Shown here: one piece after another, positions 8,620-17,232 of the stretch
Layout: the number at the start of each line of letters is the position of its first letter
How positions within the stretch are numbered: position 1 is the stretch's first letter
NCBI RefSeq assembly: GCF_000421625.1
Contig: NZ_ATXJ01000002.1
Span: 62,001 to 126,000, forward strand
Reading direction: 5' to 3'
Source: Thermus islandicus DSM 21543
GTDB taxonomy: Bacteria > Deinococcota > Deinococci > Deinococcales > Thermaceae
DNA: 64,000 bases
The notes under the pieces: generated by a model
What the model was told of the DNA's origin: nothing
The model's database searches: none
The model's input: the letters and a program-made list of their open reading frames with translations, nothing else
Translations under genes and position numbers: made by a program

Positions 8620-9501
8620 ATGGAGAAGGGAACCTTCCAAATCAAGACGGGCTTCGCCGAGATGTTTAAGGGCGGGGTGATCATGGACGTGACCACCCCC
8701 GAGCAGGCGGTGATCGCCGAGGAGGCGGGGGCGGTGGCGGTGATGGCCCTGGAAAGGGTGCCCGCCGACATCCGGGCGCAGGGCGGGGTGGCCCGCATGT
8801 CCGACCCCAAGCGGATCAAGGAGATCATGGCCGCGGTGTCCATCCCCGTCATGGCCAAGGTGAGGATCGGCCACTTCGTGGAGGCCATGATCCTCGAGGC
8901 CATCGGGGTGGACTTCATTGACGAGTCCGAGGTGCTGACCCCCGCCGACGAGGAGCACCACATTGACAAGTGGCGGTTCAAGGTGCCCTTCGTCTGCGGC
9001 GCCCGGGACCTGGGGGAGGCCCTAAGGCGCATCGCCGAGGGGGCGGCCATGATCCGCACCAAGGGGGAGGCGGGCACGGGCAACGTGGTGGAGGCGGTGC
9101 GCCACGCCCGGGCGGTGTGGAAGGGGATCCGCTACGTCCAGTCCCTCCGTGAGGACGAGCTCATGGCCTACGCCAAGGAGATCGGGGCGCCCTTGGAGCT
9201 CGTGAGGTGGGTCCACGAGCACGGCCGCCTCCCCGTGGTGAACTTCGCCGCTGGGGGGATCGCTACCCCCGCGGACGCCGCCCTCATGATGCACCTGGGC
9301 ATGGACGGCGTCTTTGTGGGGAGCGGCATCTTTAAGTCCGGCGACCCCAAGAAAAGGGCCCGGGCCATTGTGCGGGCCGTGACCCACTACAACGACCCCG
9401 AGGTCCTGGCCGAGGTGAGCGAGGACCTGGGCGAGCCCATGGTGGGCATCAACCTGGACCAGCTTAGGGAAGAGGAAAGGCTTGCCAAGCGGGGCTGGTA
9501 G
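8620..9501 (+). CDS. pdxS: Pyridoxal 5'-phosphate synthase, PdxS subunit
   Basis: Synthase half of the two-protein PLP synthase, making PLP from ribose 5-phosphate, glyceraldehyde 3-phosphate and ammonia supplied by PdxT. A (beta/alpha)8 barrel of 293 residues with '[10 protein letters not shown]', catalytic lysine in 'VMAKVRIGH', and the phosphate loop '[11 protein letters not shown]'. I place the start at ATG 8620, because GGGAGG lies just upstream and the protein then begins '[12 protein letters not shown]' as in Thermus PdxS; an in-frame ATG at 8608 would overlap the ribosome binding site. The partner pdxT is about 10 kb away at 19136 instead of adjacent. Confidence 0.96.
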   Translation: MEKGTFQIKTGFAEMFKGGVIMDVTTPEQAVIAEEAGAVAVMALERVPADIRAQGGVARMSDPKRIKEIMAAVSIPVMAKVRIGHFVEAMILEAIGVDFIDESEVLTPADEEHHIDKWRFKVPFVCGARDLGEALRRIAEGAAMIRTKGEAGTGNVVEAVRHARAVWKGIRYVQSLREDELMAYAKEIGAPLELVRWVHEHGRLPVVNFAAGGIATPADAALMMHLGMDGVFVGSGIFKSGDPKKRARAIVRAVTHYNDPEVLAEVSEDLGEPMVGINLDQLREEERLAKRGW

Positions 9502-9526
9502 GGCGGTTTGATGCTACCCTGGGGGC

Positions 9527-10531
9527 ATGGAGGCCCCCAGGGTGCACGCCTTCCAGGTGGAGGGCCTAGACTGCGCCTCTTGCGCCCGCAAGGTGGAGGC
9601 CGCCCTTAAGGAGGTGCCGGGGGTGGTGGGGGTCCAGGTGAGCTATGCGAGCGGCAAGGCCTACCTGGCCCTGGAGGGAGAAGGCACCCTCAAGGCGGCC
9701 GAGGCCCGCCTCAGGTCCCTCGGCTACCGGCTTCGCGCGCAGCGGGAAGGGGGGCTTTCCGGGCCCTGGGAAGCGGGGGGCTCCTCCTTCTGGCCTTCCT
9801 CCTGGATCCTTTCTTTCCTTTGGGCCCCGGGCCCTACGCCCTCGCCGCTTCGGTGGGGGTTTTCCCCGTGGCCCTAAGAGGGTTTCGTGGCCTCCGCAAA
9901 AACCCCTTCAGCATGCAGGTCCTGGTGAGCCTCGCCGCCTTTGGAGCCCTGACCATCGGGGCGGCGCAGGAGGCGGCGGTGGTGGTCTTCCTTTTCCTGG
10001 TGGGGGAGGTCCTCGAGGCCCAAGCCCGGAAGGCCCTCTTCTCCCTGGGAGGCCTTCTCCCGAGGCGGGCGCTCCGGGTGAAGGGAGAAGGGGTGGAGGA
10101 GGTGCCCCTTTCCGCCTTGAGGGTGGGGGACCGGGTGCGGCTTTACCGGGGAGCCCCTCCCCAAGGCCAAGGGGGTGGGGGAGAGGGTCTACGGGGGAAG
10201 CCTCCTCGTGCGGGTGGAGCGCCTTCCGGAAGAGGGGTTCCTTGCCGAAGAGGCCCTTTTGCAGAAGGCGGAGGTGGAGCGCCTCGTAGATGCCTTTAGC
10301 CGCCGCTACACGCCCCTTGTCCTCCTCCTTGCGGCCCTCGTGGCGTTTGTGCTTCCCCTCTTTTGGGGGGACTTCCGGGGCCACCTCTACTAGAACATCG
10401 CTTTTGCCGTGGGGCTCAAAGGGCTTTTCCTCCTCGGCCTCACCGGGCTTTGGCCTGCCCTCCTCGCCGACCAGGGGGCTTTGCTCCTGGTGACCCTTAA
10501 CAGCCTGCGCCTCCTTTGGTTCAGGAGGTGA
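9527..10531 (+). pseudogene. Remnant of a P1B-type heavy-metal ATPase
   Basis: Reads as a heavy-metal exporter that has lost its motor. The first 85 codons are an intact metal-binding domain with 'GLDCASCARK' (CxxC). A frameshift near 9750-9775 moves reading to another frame, which gives the first membrane helices ('GLLLLAFLLDPFF', 'VVVFLFLVGEVLEAQARK') and the start of the actuator domain. A second break near 10145 returns to the first frame at 'GEPLPKAKGVGERVYGG'. After 'RRYTPLVLLLAALV' an in-frame TAG (10391-10393) is followed at once by the family's last helices ('NIAFAVGLKGLFLL'). The CPC helix, DKTGT phosphorylation site and nucleotide-binding domain are all missing. A -10 (TACCCT, 9515-9520) remains six bases before the start. 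Pumping is impossible; a metal-binding peptide might still be made. Confidence 0.88.
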
Positions 10532-10643
10532 ACCCCTGTGCCGGGAGATCTCGGTGGCGTGGAACGATTTTCGGTAAGGTTTTTGTAGTCCAGGGCAAGG
10601 TAGGCCTTCCCTTCGCCTGCTACCTTCGTGCCAGGAGGGAAAG

Positions 10644-11309
10644 ATGAAAAGGTTCTTTGGCCTGATCGCCCTTTTGGCTTTGGCGGGCCTGGCCCTGGCC
10701 CAGGGGGCCATGGTGCGGGTGGCCCACCTCTCCCCCGACGCCCCGGCGGTGGACGTCCTGGTGAACGGGCAGAAGGCCATCACGGGCCTGGCCTTCAAGC
10801 AGGTTACCCCCTACATTCCCCTTCCCGCCGCCAAGGTGAGGGTGCAGGTGGTGCCTTCGGGGCAGGGGTCTCCCGTGGTGATAGACGCCGAGCTGGACCT
10901 CAAGGAGGGGGTCTACTACACCGTGGCCGCCACGGGCTTCCTGGCCCAGATCCAGCCCCAGGTCTACACGGACCTCCTTTCGGGCTTCTTCCCTCGGGCG
11001 GGCTACGCCAGGGTCCGGGTGGTCCACGCTTCCCCCGACGCCCCGGCGGTGGACGTGGCGGTGAAGGGGGGGCCGGTGCTCTTCGCCGGGCTTCCCTTCC
11101 CCCAGGCCAGCACCTACCTCTCGGTGCCCGCGGGGACCTACGACCTCGAGGTCCGGGCGGCCGGCACCTCCACCGTGGCCCTGGCCCTTCCCGGGTTCAC
11201 TCTTGAAGGCGGGAAGATGTACACCGTGTTCGCCCTGGGAAGCCTGAAGGCGGGCACCCTTACCGCGGTGGCCGTGGTGGACGCCACCGTCCTCGGTGGG
11301 AGCCGCTAA
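10644..11309 (+). CDS. Secreted protein with two DUF4397 repeats
   Basis: Exported protein of 221 residues. Signal peptide 'MKRFFGLIALLALAGLALAQ', then two copies of a DUF4397-type beta domain whose openings are nearly identical: 'VRVAHLSPDAPAVDVLVNG' (about residue 25) and 'VRVVHASPDAPAVDVAVKG' (about 127). Each is followed by 'Y.(P/S)(L/V)PA' and a hydrophobic strand. The function of DUF4397 is unknown to me; these proteins are usually cell-surface or periplasmic. ATG follows AGGAGG. The next gene overlaps its end by 14 bases, so the three genes from here to 13313 look like one operon. Confidence 0.85.
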   Translation: MKRFFGLIALLALAGLALAQGAMVRVAHLSPDAPAVDVLVNGQKAITGLAFKQVTPYIPLPAAKVRVQVVPSGQGSPVVIDAELDLKEGVYYTVAATGFLAQIQPQVYTDLLSGFFPRAGYARVRVVHASPDAPAVDVAVKGGPVLFAGLPFPQASTYLSVPAGTYDLEVRAAGTSTVALALPGFTLEGGKMYTVFALGSLKAGTLTAVAVVDATVLGGSR

Positions 11310-12036
11310 GGCCCCTAAGCCTCCCTTCCCGGGGCCTCCCCCTTGGCTTCTCCCCCTCCTCGCCTGCCCCTTCTGCCGGGGGCCCCTCCGCGAGGAGGGG
11401 CGCTGCCGTGGGTGTGGCCGGGTTTTTCCGCGGAAGGGGGAATTTCTGGACCTCCGGGCCTTCCGGGAAAGGCCCCTTCTGGCCCTCCTCAACCGGTTCC
11501 CCCCCGTGGCCCTGGGCTACGACCTCTGGAGGGTTCGGTCTACGGGCCTCCTCTCCGGGGGGCGCCTGGACCTCGCTGGGGAGCTTAACCTCCTCAAGGG
11601 GTGGCTTCTCCCCACGGGAGGGCCTTTTCTGGACGTGGGCACGGGGACCGGCGTCTACCGGGAGGCCCTGGGGGAGGGGATGGTGGGGGTGGACCCTTCC
11701 CCTGTCTTCCTCAAGGTGGCTCAAAGGCGCCGCCCTGGGGCCTATCTCCTCGCCCACGGGGAAAGGCTTCCTTTCCGGGACGGGGCCTTCGGGGGGGTGG
11801 CCATCGGGCCCACCTGGAACGAGTTTTTGGACCCCGTGGCGGCGGCCCGGGAGGCGAGGCGGGTACTTAGGCCCGGCGGGAGGCTCTTCGGCCTCCTCCT
11901 TCTGGGGCCGGGAGGCCCTTGGGGGCTTTTCCGCCCCACGCCGCAGGCCTTTCTTCCCCTCCTGGAAGGGGCGGGGTTCCGGGGGGAGGTCCGCAGGCTG
12001 GGCCGGCTCGGCCTCGTCCTCGCCGAGGTAAGGTGA
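11296..12036 (+). CDS. Class I SAM-dependent methyltransferase with N-terminal zinc ribbon
   Basis: Protein of 246 residues. A Trm112/RlmA-like zinc ribbon comes first ('CPFCRGPL' and 'CRGCGRVF', about 24-47). A Rossmann methyltransferase follows, with motif I 'FLDVGTGTGVY', an acidic 'GVDPSP' end of strand 2, and 'EARRVLRPGGRLFGLLLL'. The substrate is unknown. The likely start is GTG at 11296, overlapping the previous gene by 14 bases; a later start would cut into the proline-rich N terminus only, so the core call does not depend on it. Confidence 0.8.
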   Translation: MGAAKAPKPPFPGPPPWLLPLLACPFCRGPLREEGRCRGCGRVFPRKGEFLDLRAFRERPLLALLNRFPPVALGYDLWRVRSTGLLSGGRLDLAGELNLLKGWLLPTGGPFLDVGTGTGVYREALGEGMVGVDPSPVFLKVAQRRRPGAYLLAHGERLPFRDGAFGGVAIGPTWNEFLDPVAAAREARRVLRPGGRLFGLLLLGPGGPWGLFRPTPQAFLPLLEGAGFRGEVRRLGRLGLVLAEVR

Positions 12037-12041
12037 GGGGC

Positions 12042-13313
12042 ATGAAGCGGCTCTTGGCCTTCTCCGCCGCCCTCCTCCTGGCCCTCGGCCAGGAGTACCG
12101 GGCCCTCCCCGGGGCGAATACGGGGAGGCCGGACCTGGACCATAGCTACGCCCTGGTCTACCCGGCTCCAAATCCCCGGGCCATTCTCCTCCTGGTGCCC
12201 GGGCTTCTTGGGGGGAGCACCAACTTCGCCCTCCTGGCGGAGCACCTTAGGGCTAGGGAGCCTGGCCTCGAGGTCTGGGCCTGGGAGAGGCGCGCCAACG
12301 GCCTCGAGGACCGCTCAGGCTTCCTCCTGGAGGACCCCATGGCCTACTACCGCGCCCTTGCCCTCCCTGACCTTTCCCCCTTGCGGGGGTGGGGCCTGGA
12401 GGTGCACCTTAAGGACCTGGACCTGGCGGTGGAGGCGGCAAGGGCCCGCGCCCCCGTGGTCCTCGCGGGCCACTCCCTGGGCGCGGCCCTTGCGGGGCTC
12501 TACGCCCTCCTCCACGGGGAAAAGCTTTCCGGGCTCGTTCTCCTGGACGGGGCGCCCGGGGTAGTGCCCCTTGCGGAGGAGGCCTTTTATGAGGGGGCGG
12601 ACCTCCCCTTCGGGCGGCTTGTGGGCTACCGGGCCTTCCTGCGGGGGGAGGGGAGCCCCGTCTTGGCGTGGCCGGGGCTTGGGCCTAAGGAGCTCGCCCT
12701 GGCCGAGGCGGAGGCCTTCCTTGCGGCCAGGAGGCCTGAGGAGACCCTCCCCTTCGGGCCCTACCGGGCCACCCGGGAGGCCTTGGCCCTTCTCCGGGTG
12801 GACGACGACTACAGCCTCTTCCCCGTCTTCAGCGTGAGCGCGGGGCGGGCCTGGGCCAGGGAGGGCCTGAGCCTCCTGGGGCTACTCCAGGGGAGAATCG
12901 TCTTCACCCCAAGGGGGCCAAGGGCGGGCCCCATCGCCTGGCGGGACACCGGGGAGGCCACGGATCCGAGGGCCTTTTTAAGGGCCTTCGCCCTTCCAGA
13001 GACCGGCTTTTCCGAGTGGTACTTCCCCTACCGGCTCCTCCTGGAGGTGGGGGGGTATCCCTACATCCTCCCGGGCCTCAAGCCCCGGGCCCTCCCCTAC
13101 CCCCTCCTTGCCCTGGGGGCCGGGCGGGGCCTCTACCCGAAGGCGGAGGATTTCCCTTTAGGGGAGCTCTTCCCGGGGACGGAGGTGCGCCTTTGGGTCC
13201 TTCCCGGCCTCACCCATTTGGACCTCCTCACGGAGCGGGAGGGAAGGACGGCCGGGATTCTCCTTCGCTACCTGAAAGGCCTAGGGCTTGGAGGGCCAGG
13301 CGGGCCGCCCTAA
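12042..13313 (+). CDS. Exported alpha/beta hydrolase
   Basis: Protein of 423 residues with a signal peptide ('MKRLLAFSAALLLALGQ'). Alpha/beta-hydrolase marks: oxyanion strand 'LLLVPGLLGGSTNF', nucleophile elbow 'AGHSLGAALAGLY', and a late histidine in 'PGLTHLDLLTE'. The substrate is unknown; lipase or esterase activity is plausible. I start it at ATG 12042 (five bases after the methyltransferase stop, with AGGTGAGGGG upstream) because the signal peptide begins there. Its 3' end overlaps the end of the convergent flavoprotein gene by 86 bases, so the two transcripts would be antisense over their last codons. Confidence 0.82.
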   Translation: MKRLLAFSAALLLALGQEYRALPGANTGRPDLDHSYALVYPAPNPRAILLLVPGLLGGSTNFALLAEHLRAREPGLEVWAWERRANGLEDRSGFLLEDPMAYYRALALPDLSPLRGWGLEVHLKDLDLAVEAARARAPVVLAGHSLGAALAGLYALLHGEKLSGLVLLDGAPGVVPLAEEAFYEGADLPFGRLVGYRAFLRGEGSPVLAWPGLGPKELALAEAEAFLAARRPEETLPFGPYRATREALALLRVDDDYSLFPVFSVSAGRAWAREGLSLLGLLQGRIVFTPRGPRAGPIAWRDTGEATDPRAFLRAFALPETGFSEWYFPYRLLLEVGGYPYILPGLKPRALPYPLLALGAGRGLYPKAEDFPLGELFPGTEVRLWVLPGLTHLDLLTEREGRTAGILLRYLKGLGLGGPGGPP

Positions 13314-14631
13314 GGCCGGAAAGGGCCGCGGCGGGGACGCTCTGCCCCGGGAAGACTCCTTCCCCCACCCGGAAGACGTTGGGGAAGGGCCGCACCCGGG
13401 GGAAGCGGAAGGGGTGGGTCTGGGGGAACCCCCCCACCCAGGCCCGCCCGGCGAAGCGAGCGTAGGTCCTAGGGGTGCCGAAGAGGAGGAACTCCGCCTC
13501 CCTCAGCCCGGGAAGGAGGGCTTCCCCCAGGCTTAGGGCCATCCCTCCCCACCGGGCCTTGAGCGCCCTGTACTCCTCCCGGGAAAGCCCCTCCCAGAGG
13601 CCGAGGGGGGTGTGGAGGCTTAGGGCGAAGGCCGTCTTCTCCCCCTCGGGGCGCAAGGAGAGGAAGGCGAAGGGCCTCTCCCCGGCGTTTTGCCGGAAGT
13701 AGGGGGGGGAGGCCTTAAAGGGCAGGACCCCGTGGACCACGAAGGCCCCCCAGGCGTCCTTGGGGGCCCTAAGGGGAAGGCCAAGGAGGGGGGCGAGGGG
13801 GACGTCCAGGACGAAGAGGTCGGCCTCCACCACCTCCCTTTCCCCCCGCCGCCTTCCCCCGTAGGCCACCTCTACGGCCCAGGCCCGCCCCTCCCGCAGG
13901 AGGAGCCTCTCGGCCCGCGCCTTGTAGCGCACAGGGATCCCTTCGGCCAGGGCCTCCGCTACCCGCCCCACGCCCCCCGGCACCAGGGCGGGGCCCATGT
14001 GGGGGAGGTCCAAGGCGAGGGCAGCGTAGAGGGCGTAGGTGCGATGGGCCTCCGCTTGGCTTGCGATGAGGAGCTGGGCGTCCAGGAAGCGGAGGAAGTG
14101 GGGGTCCTGGGGGGCCCGGTGGACCGCCTTCAAGAAGAGGTCGGGAAGGAGGGGAAGGAGCCGGGGAAGGAGGGGGAGAAGGCGGGGAAACTCCTCCCTT
14201 TCCGGGGGCCAGGGGAGGCGGGGGGCGAGGGCGAGGAGGGCCTGGGCCCTAGCCTCCTGCCACGCCCAGAAGGGGAGGACCTGGGGGCCGAAGAAGTCTC
14301 GCTGGGCCTCCCGCTCCGCCTTTCGCCCCACGGGGCGCACCACCTCCCCCCGGGGTAGGTGGACCGCCATAAGGGGGAAGCCCTCAGGGAAGGGTTCCAC
14401 GGGGAAGCGCACCCCTAAGGCCTCCGCCACCAAGGCCAGGGGGGCCCCAGGGGCGAAGCCGGAAAGCAGGGTGGCCCCGGCGTCCAGGCGGTAGCCCCGG
14501 TGGTAGAAGCTCCCGGCGAGGCCCCCCGGGTAGGTGTGGGCCTCCAAGACCCCAACCTCGAGGCCCGCCCGCCTTAGGGCCCTGGCCGCCACCAGCCCGC
14601 CGATGCCCGCCCCCACCACCAAGGCCCGCAC
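13228..14631 (-). CDS. Phytoene desaturase-like FAD-dependent oxidoreductase
   Basis: Flavoprotein of 467 residues. N-terminal dinucleotide fold 'VVGAGIGGLVAARAL', then 'VLEAHTYPGGLAGSF' and 'GYRLDAGATLL', the pattern of the carotenoid desaturase/isomerase and amine-oxidase superfamily. Carotenoid and prolycopene isomerase-like enzymes are possible; the exact substrate cannot be told. GTG at 14631 sits seven bases after TACCCT (14644-14639), suggesting a leaderless mRNA. It is divergent from the 14728 gene with under 100 bases between, and near the Blh/rhodopsin remnant, so a former carotenoid or retinal role is an inference. Confidence 0.75.
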   Translation of the reverse strand: MRALVVGAGIGGLVAARALRRAGLEVGVLEAHTYPGGLAGSFYHRGYRLDAGATLLSGFAPGAPLALVAEALGVRFPVEPFPEGFPLMAVHLPRGEVVRPVGRKAEREAQRDFFGPQVLPFWAWQEARAQALLALAPRLPWPPEREEFPRLLPLLPRLLPLLPDLFLKAVHRAPQDPHFLRFLDAQLLIASQAEAHRTYALYAALALDLPHMGPALVPGGVGRVAEALAEGIPVRYKARAERLLLREGRAWAVEVAYGGRRRGEREVVEADLFVLDVPLAPLLGLPLRAPKDAWGAFVVHGVLPFKASPPYFRQNAGERPFAFLSLRPEGEKTAFALSLHTPLGLWEGLSREEYRALKARWGGMALSLGEALLPGLREAEFLLFGTPRTYARFAGRAWVGGFPQTHPFRFPRVRPFPNVFRVGEGVFPGQSVPAAALSGLRAARLALQALGLSGSEGESRPSFPPAP

Positions 14632-14727
14632 GGGGCCTAGGGTAGCCCCCGCGTTCGGGAAAGACCTTGGCCTGGACCATGGTCCCCCGCCACCCTTCCC
14701 CGAGGAGAGCGCGGGTATGCTTGGAGC

Positions 14728-16173
14728 GTGCGCGTCCTAGTTACGGGGGCCACGGGCTACGTGGGGGGGAGGCTGGTGCCGAGGCTTCTGGAGAGGGGCC
14801 ACCAGGTGCGGGTCCTGGTACGGGACGAGACCCGCCTCCGGGGGCGCCCCTGGGCGGGGCGGGTGGAGGTGGTGCGGGGGAGCCTCGAGGACGAGGGGGC
14901 CCTCAGGCGGGCCCTGGAGGGGGTGGAGGCCGCCTACTACCTGGTCCACGCCATGCTTTCGGAAGGCCCCTTCCAGGAGGCGGAGCGCCGCCAGGCGGAG
15001 GCCTTCGCCCGGGTGGCCCGCGAGACGGGCCTGGGGCACGTGGTCTACCTCGGGGGTCTCCTGCCCAAGGAAGGCCGGCCCTCCCTTCACCTCCAAAGCC
15101 GGGCCCAGGTGGGGGAGATCCTGAGGGCAAACCTCCCCGCCACGGAGTTCCGGGCGGGGCCCATCGTGGGCTCAGGGTCCGCCAGCTTTGAGATGGTCCG
15201 CTACCTCACGGAGCGCCTTCCCCTCATGGTGGCCCCCCGCTGGGTGCTGAACCCCGTCTCTCCCATCGCCATCCGGGACGTGCTGGCCTATTTGGTCCTG
15301 GCCCTGGAGCGGGGGCCTTCCGGCGTGGTGGAGATCGGCACGGAACCCCTCTCCTTCAAGGCCATGATGGAGACCTACGCCGAGGTCCGGGGGCTTAAGC
15401 GGGTCATCCTGCCCGTCCCCGTGCTTGCCCCAAGGCTCGCCGCGCTGTGGGTGGGTCTGGTGACCCCCATCCCCAACCGGCTCGCCCTACCCCTGGTGGA
15501 GGGGATCCTCCACCCCCTGGTGGCGGACACCGCCCGGGCCAAGGCCCTTTTCCCCGAGGTTTCCCCCATCCCCTACCGCAAGGCGGTGGAGCTCGCCTTG
15601 GAAAGGATTGCCCTGGGCGAGGTGGAGACCCGCTGGTCCGGGGCGCTTTACGGGCCGGGCTACCGCCTCGAGGACCGGGAAGGCCTCATCCGCGAGGTCC
15701 GCGTCCTCCACGCCAAGGCCTGCCCCGAGGCCCTCTTCCGGAGCTTTTCCTCCTTAGGGGGAGAACGGGGCTGGCTCGCCTGGAACTGGGCCTGGGCCCT
15801 GAGGGGGCTTCTGGACCGCCTCCTCGGGGGGCCGGGCCTGAGGCGGGGGAGGCGCCACCCCACCGAGCTCCTCCCCGGGGAGGCGGTGGACTTCTGGCGG
15901 GTGGAGGCAGTAGAGCCTCCCCGGCTCCTCCGCCTGCGGGCGGAGATGCGCCTGCCCGGGCGGGCCTGGCTGGAGTGGGAGGCCCGGGAGGAGGAAGGGG
16001 GGAGCCTCCTCGTCCAGACCGCCTACTTTGAGCCCAAGGGCCTCACGGGCTTCCTCTACTGGTGGGCCCTCTATCCCCTGCACCGGCGGATCTTCAGCGA
16101 CCTGGCGCGGGCCATCGTGCGCGAGGCCGAAGCCCAAGCCAAAGCTCCACCACGAGGAGGTGGGGCGGGGTGA
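14728..16173 (+). CDS. NAD(P)-binding Rossmann protein with C-terminal DUF2867
   Basis: Protein of 481 residues. The first 300 are an atypical extended SDR with 'VTGATGYVGGRLVPRLLERGH'-type glycine motif and no canonical YxxxK. The last 160, with 'YFEPKGLTGFLYWWALYPLH', match the DUF2867 region found behind such domains in many bacteria. The function is unknown; a redox or lipid-modifying role is a guess. GTG 14728 lies six bases after TATGCT (14716-14721), so the mRNA is probably leaderless. Its last 80 bases overlap the Blh remnant on the other strand. Confidence 0.78.
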   Translation: MRVLVTGATGYVGGRLVPRLLERGHQVRVLVRDETRLRGRPWAGRVEVVRGSLEDEGALRRALEGVEAAYYLVHAMLSEGPFQEAERRQAEAFARVARETGLGHVVYLGGLLPKEGRPSLHLQSRAQVGEILRANLPATEFRAGPIVGSGSASFEMVRYLTERLPLMVAPRWVLNPVSPIAIRDVLAYLVLALERGPSGVVEIGTEPLSFKAMMETYAEVRGLKRVILPVPVLAPRLAALWVGLVTPIPNRLALPLVEGILHPLVADTARAKALFPEVSPIPYRKAVELALERIALGEVETRWSGALYGPGYRLEDREGLIREVRVLHAKACPEALFRSFSSLGGERGWLAWNWAWALRGLLDRLLGGPGLRRGRRHPTELLPGEAVDFWRVEAVEPPRLLRLRAEMRLPGRAWLEWEAREEEGGSLLVQTAYFEPKGLTGFLYWWALYPLHRRIFSDLARAIVREAEAQAKAPPRGGGAG

Positions 16174-16403
16174 GGGCGAAGACCGCGCCCATGTAGGCAG
16201 CGAGGGGGTCCATGGTCCGGGGGTAGAGGAGGAGGGCAAGGCCCACACCCCCGAGGGTGGCCCCATAGACCCAAAGCCACTCTCGTCCCCGCACCCCGGC
16301 GAGCCGGAGGCTTTTCAGGCTGTGCTCCAGGAGGAAGTAGCCCGCCAAGGTGGCGTAGGGGTGGGCCAGGAGGGCGAGGAGGAAGAGGGGATGCCCAGAA
16401 GGT
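16094..16403 (-). pseudogene. 3' remnant of a Blh-type beta-carotene 15,15'-dioxygenase gene
   Basis: The open frame has no proper start; the only in-frame start is TTG at 16348, inside the conserved part. It reads like the last third of the Brp/Blh family, which cleaves beta-carotene to retinal: 'HPYATLAGYFLLEHSLKSL' matches the family's YF-x3-HS helix and 'GAVFALTPPHLLVVELW' matches the final ALT-x-PH-x-L helix. The second histidine expected in the HS-x2-H pair is serine here. About two thirds of the gene, including the other metal histidines, is missing. It ends abruptly where the rhodopsin remnant begins on the opposite strand. Assignment is from remembered family features, not a search. 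Confidence 0.72.
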
Positions 16404-16530
16404 GGCCATCCAGCTTGGGTACAGCCTGGCCGACCTCATGGCCAAGCCCGTCTACGGCCTTCTCATCTTCGCCATTGCCCGGGCCAAGAGCCTCGAGGAG
16501 GGCTTCGGGGAGGGGGTCAAGGCCGCCTGA
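16387..16530 (+). pseudogene. 3' remnant of a microbial rhodopsin gene (helix G)
   Basis: About 48 codons that read as the last helix and tail of a xanthorhodopsin-like proton pump: 'VAIQLGYSLADLMAKPVYG' followed by 'LLIFAIARAKSLEEGF' and a stop. The lysine in 'ADLMAKP' is at the position of the retinal Schiff-base lysine of helix G. Helices A-F and the start are gone; upstream the frame turns into the reverse complement of the Blh remnant. Thermus strains with a working thermophilic rhodopsin exist, so this is probably a decayed relative. It cannot make a functional pump. Confidence 0.75.
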
Positions 16531-16608
16531 ACGCCTGAAGGCGGCCCGCCCGGGGCTTTTCTCCCTGCCCTACAAACCGCGGCCGTCCCAGGTCCTAGCC
16601 TGAAGGCC

Positions 16609-17232
16609 ATGCGCGTCCTCATCGCCGGAGCCACGGGGGGCCTAGGCGGCGCCTTTGCCCGGGCCCTAAAGGGGCACGACCTCCTCCTCGTGGGGCGGCG
16701 GGTCCAGGTCCTCAGGGCCTTGGCCCAGGAGGTGGGGGGGAAGCCCCTTCCCGCCGAGCTTGCCGACGAGCTGGAGGTGAGGGCCCTTATGGAGGAGGTG
16801 GGGCCTCTGGACCTTCTCCTTCACACGGTGGGATGGGCCGCCAGGGCGAGGGTGCGGGAGGTGGGCCGGGACCTTCTGGAGGGGATGCTCGCCGCCCACT
16901 TCCTCACCGCCGCCCTCCTCCTCAAGCACGCCCGCTGGCAGAGGGGGGCGAGGGGGGTCTTCTTCGGCGCCTACCCTGCGTACGTCCGGGTCCCCGGGTT
17001 CGCTGCCTATGCCGCGGCCAAGGGGGCCCTCGAGGCCTACCTCGAGGCGGCCCGGAAGGAGCTCGCCCGGGAGGGGGTACACCTCGTCCTGGTGCGGCTG
17101 CCCGCCGTGGCCACGGGCCTTTGGACGCCCCTCGGGGGCCCCCCTAAGGAGGCCCTCTCCCCGGAGGAGGCGGCCCGGAGGGTGCTGGAGGGGGTCCTCG
17201 AGGAGTCTCCCCCGGAAGTCCTGGAGGTCTAG
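16609..17232 (+). CDS. Short-chain dehydrogenase/reductase family protein
   Basis: SDR of 207 residues. Glycine-rich cofactor motif 'IAGATGGLGGAFARAL' at the N terminus, 'LLLHTVGWAAR' in place of the usual NNAG strand, and active-site 'YAAAKGAL' (YxxxK). The Arg pair in 'VGRRVQ' suggests NADP. The substrate is unknown. It abuts the flavin reductase gene at 17233 without a gap and heads a five-gene run ending in pdxT. A -10 (TAGCCT, 16596-16601) is seven bases before the ATG. Confidence 0.83.
   Translation: MRVLIAGATGGLGGAFARALKGHDLLLVGRRVQVLRALAQEVGGKPLPAELADELEVRALMEEVGPLDLLLHTVGWAARARVREVGRDLLEGMLAAHFLTAALLLKHARWQRGARGVFFGAYPAYVRVPGFAAYAAAKGALEAYLEAARKELAREGVHLVLVRLPAVATGLWTPLGGPPKEALSPEEAARRVLEGVLEESPPEVLEV

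Noticed and set aside
16094-16348. An intact 84-residue membrane protein
   Set aside because: Its conserved sequence continues upstream of the only start (TTG) with no initiator, so it is better read as the tail of a truncated Blh gene.
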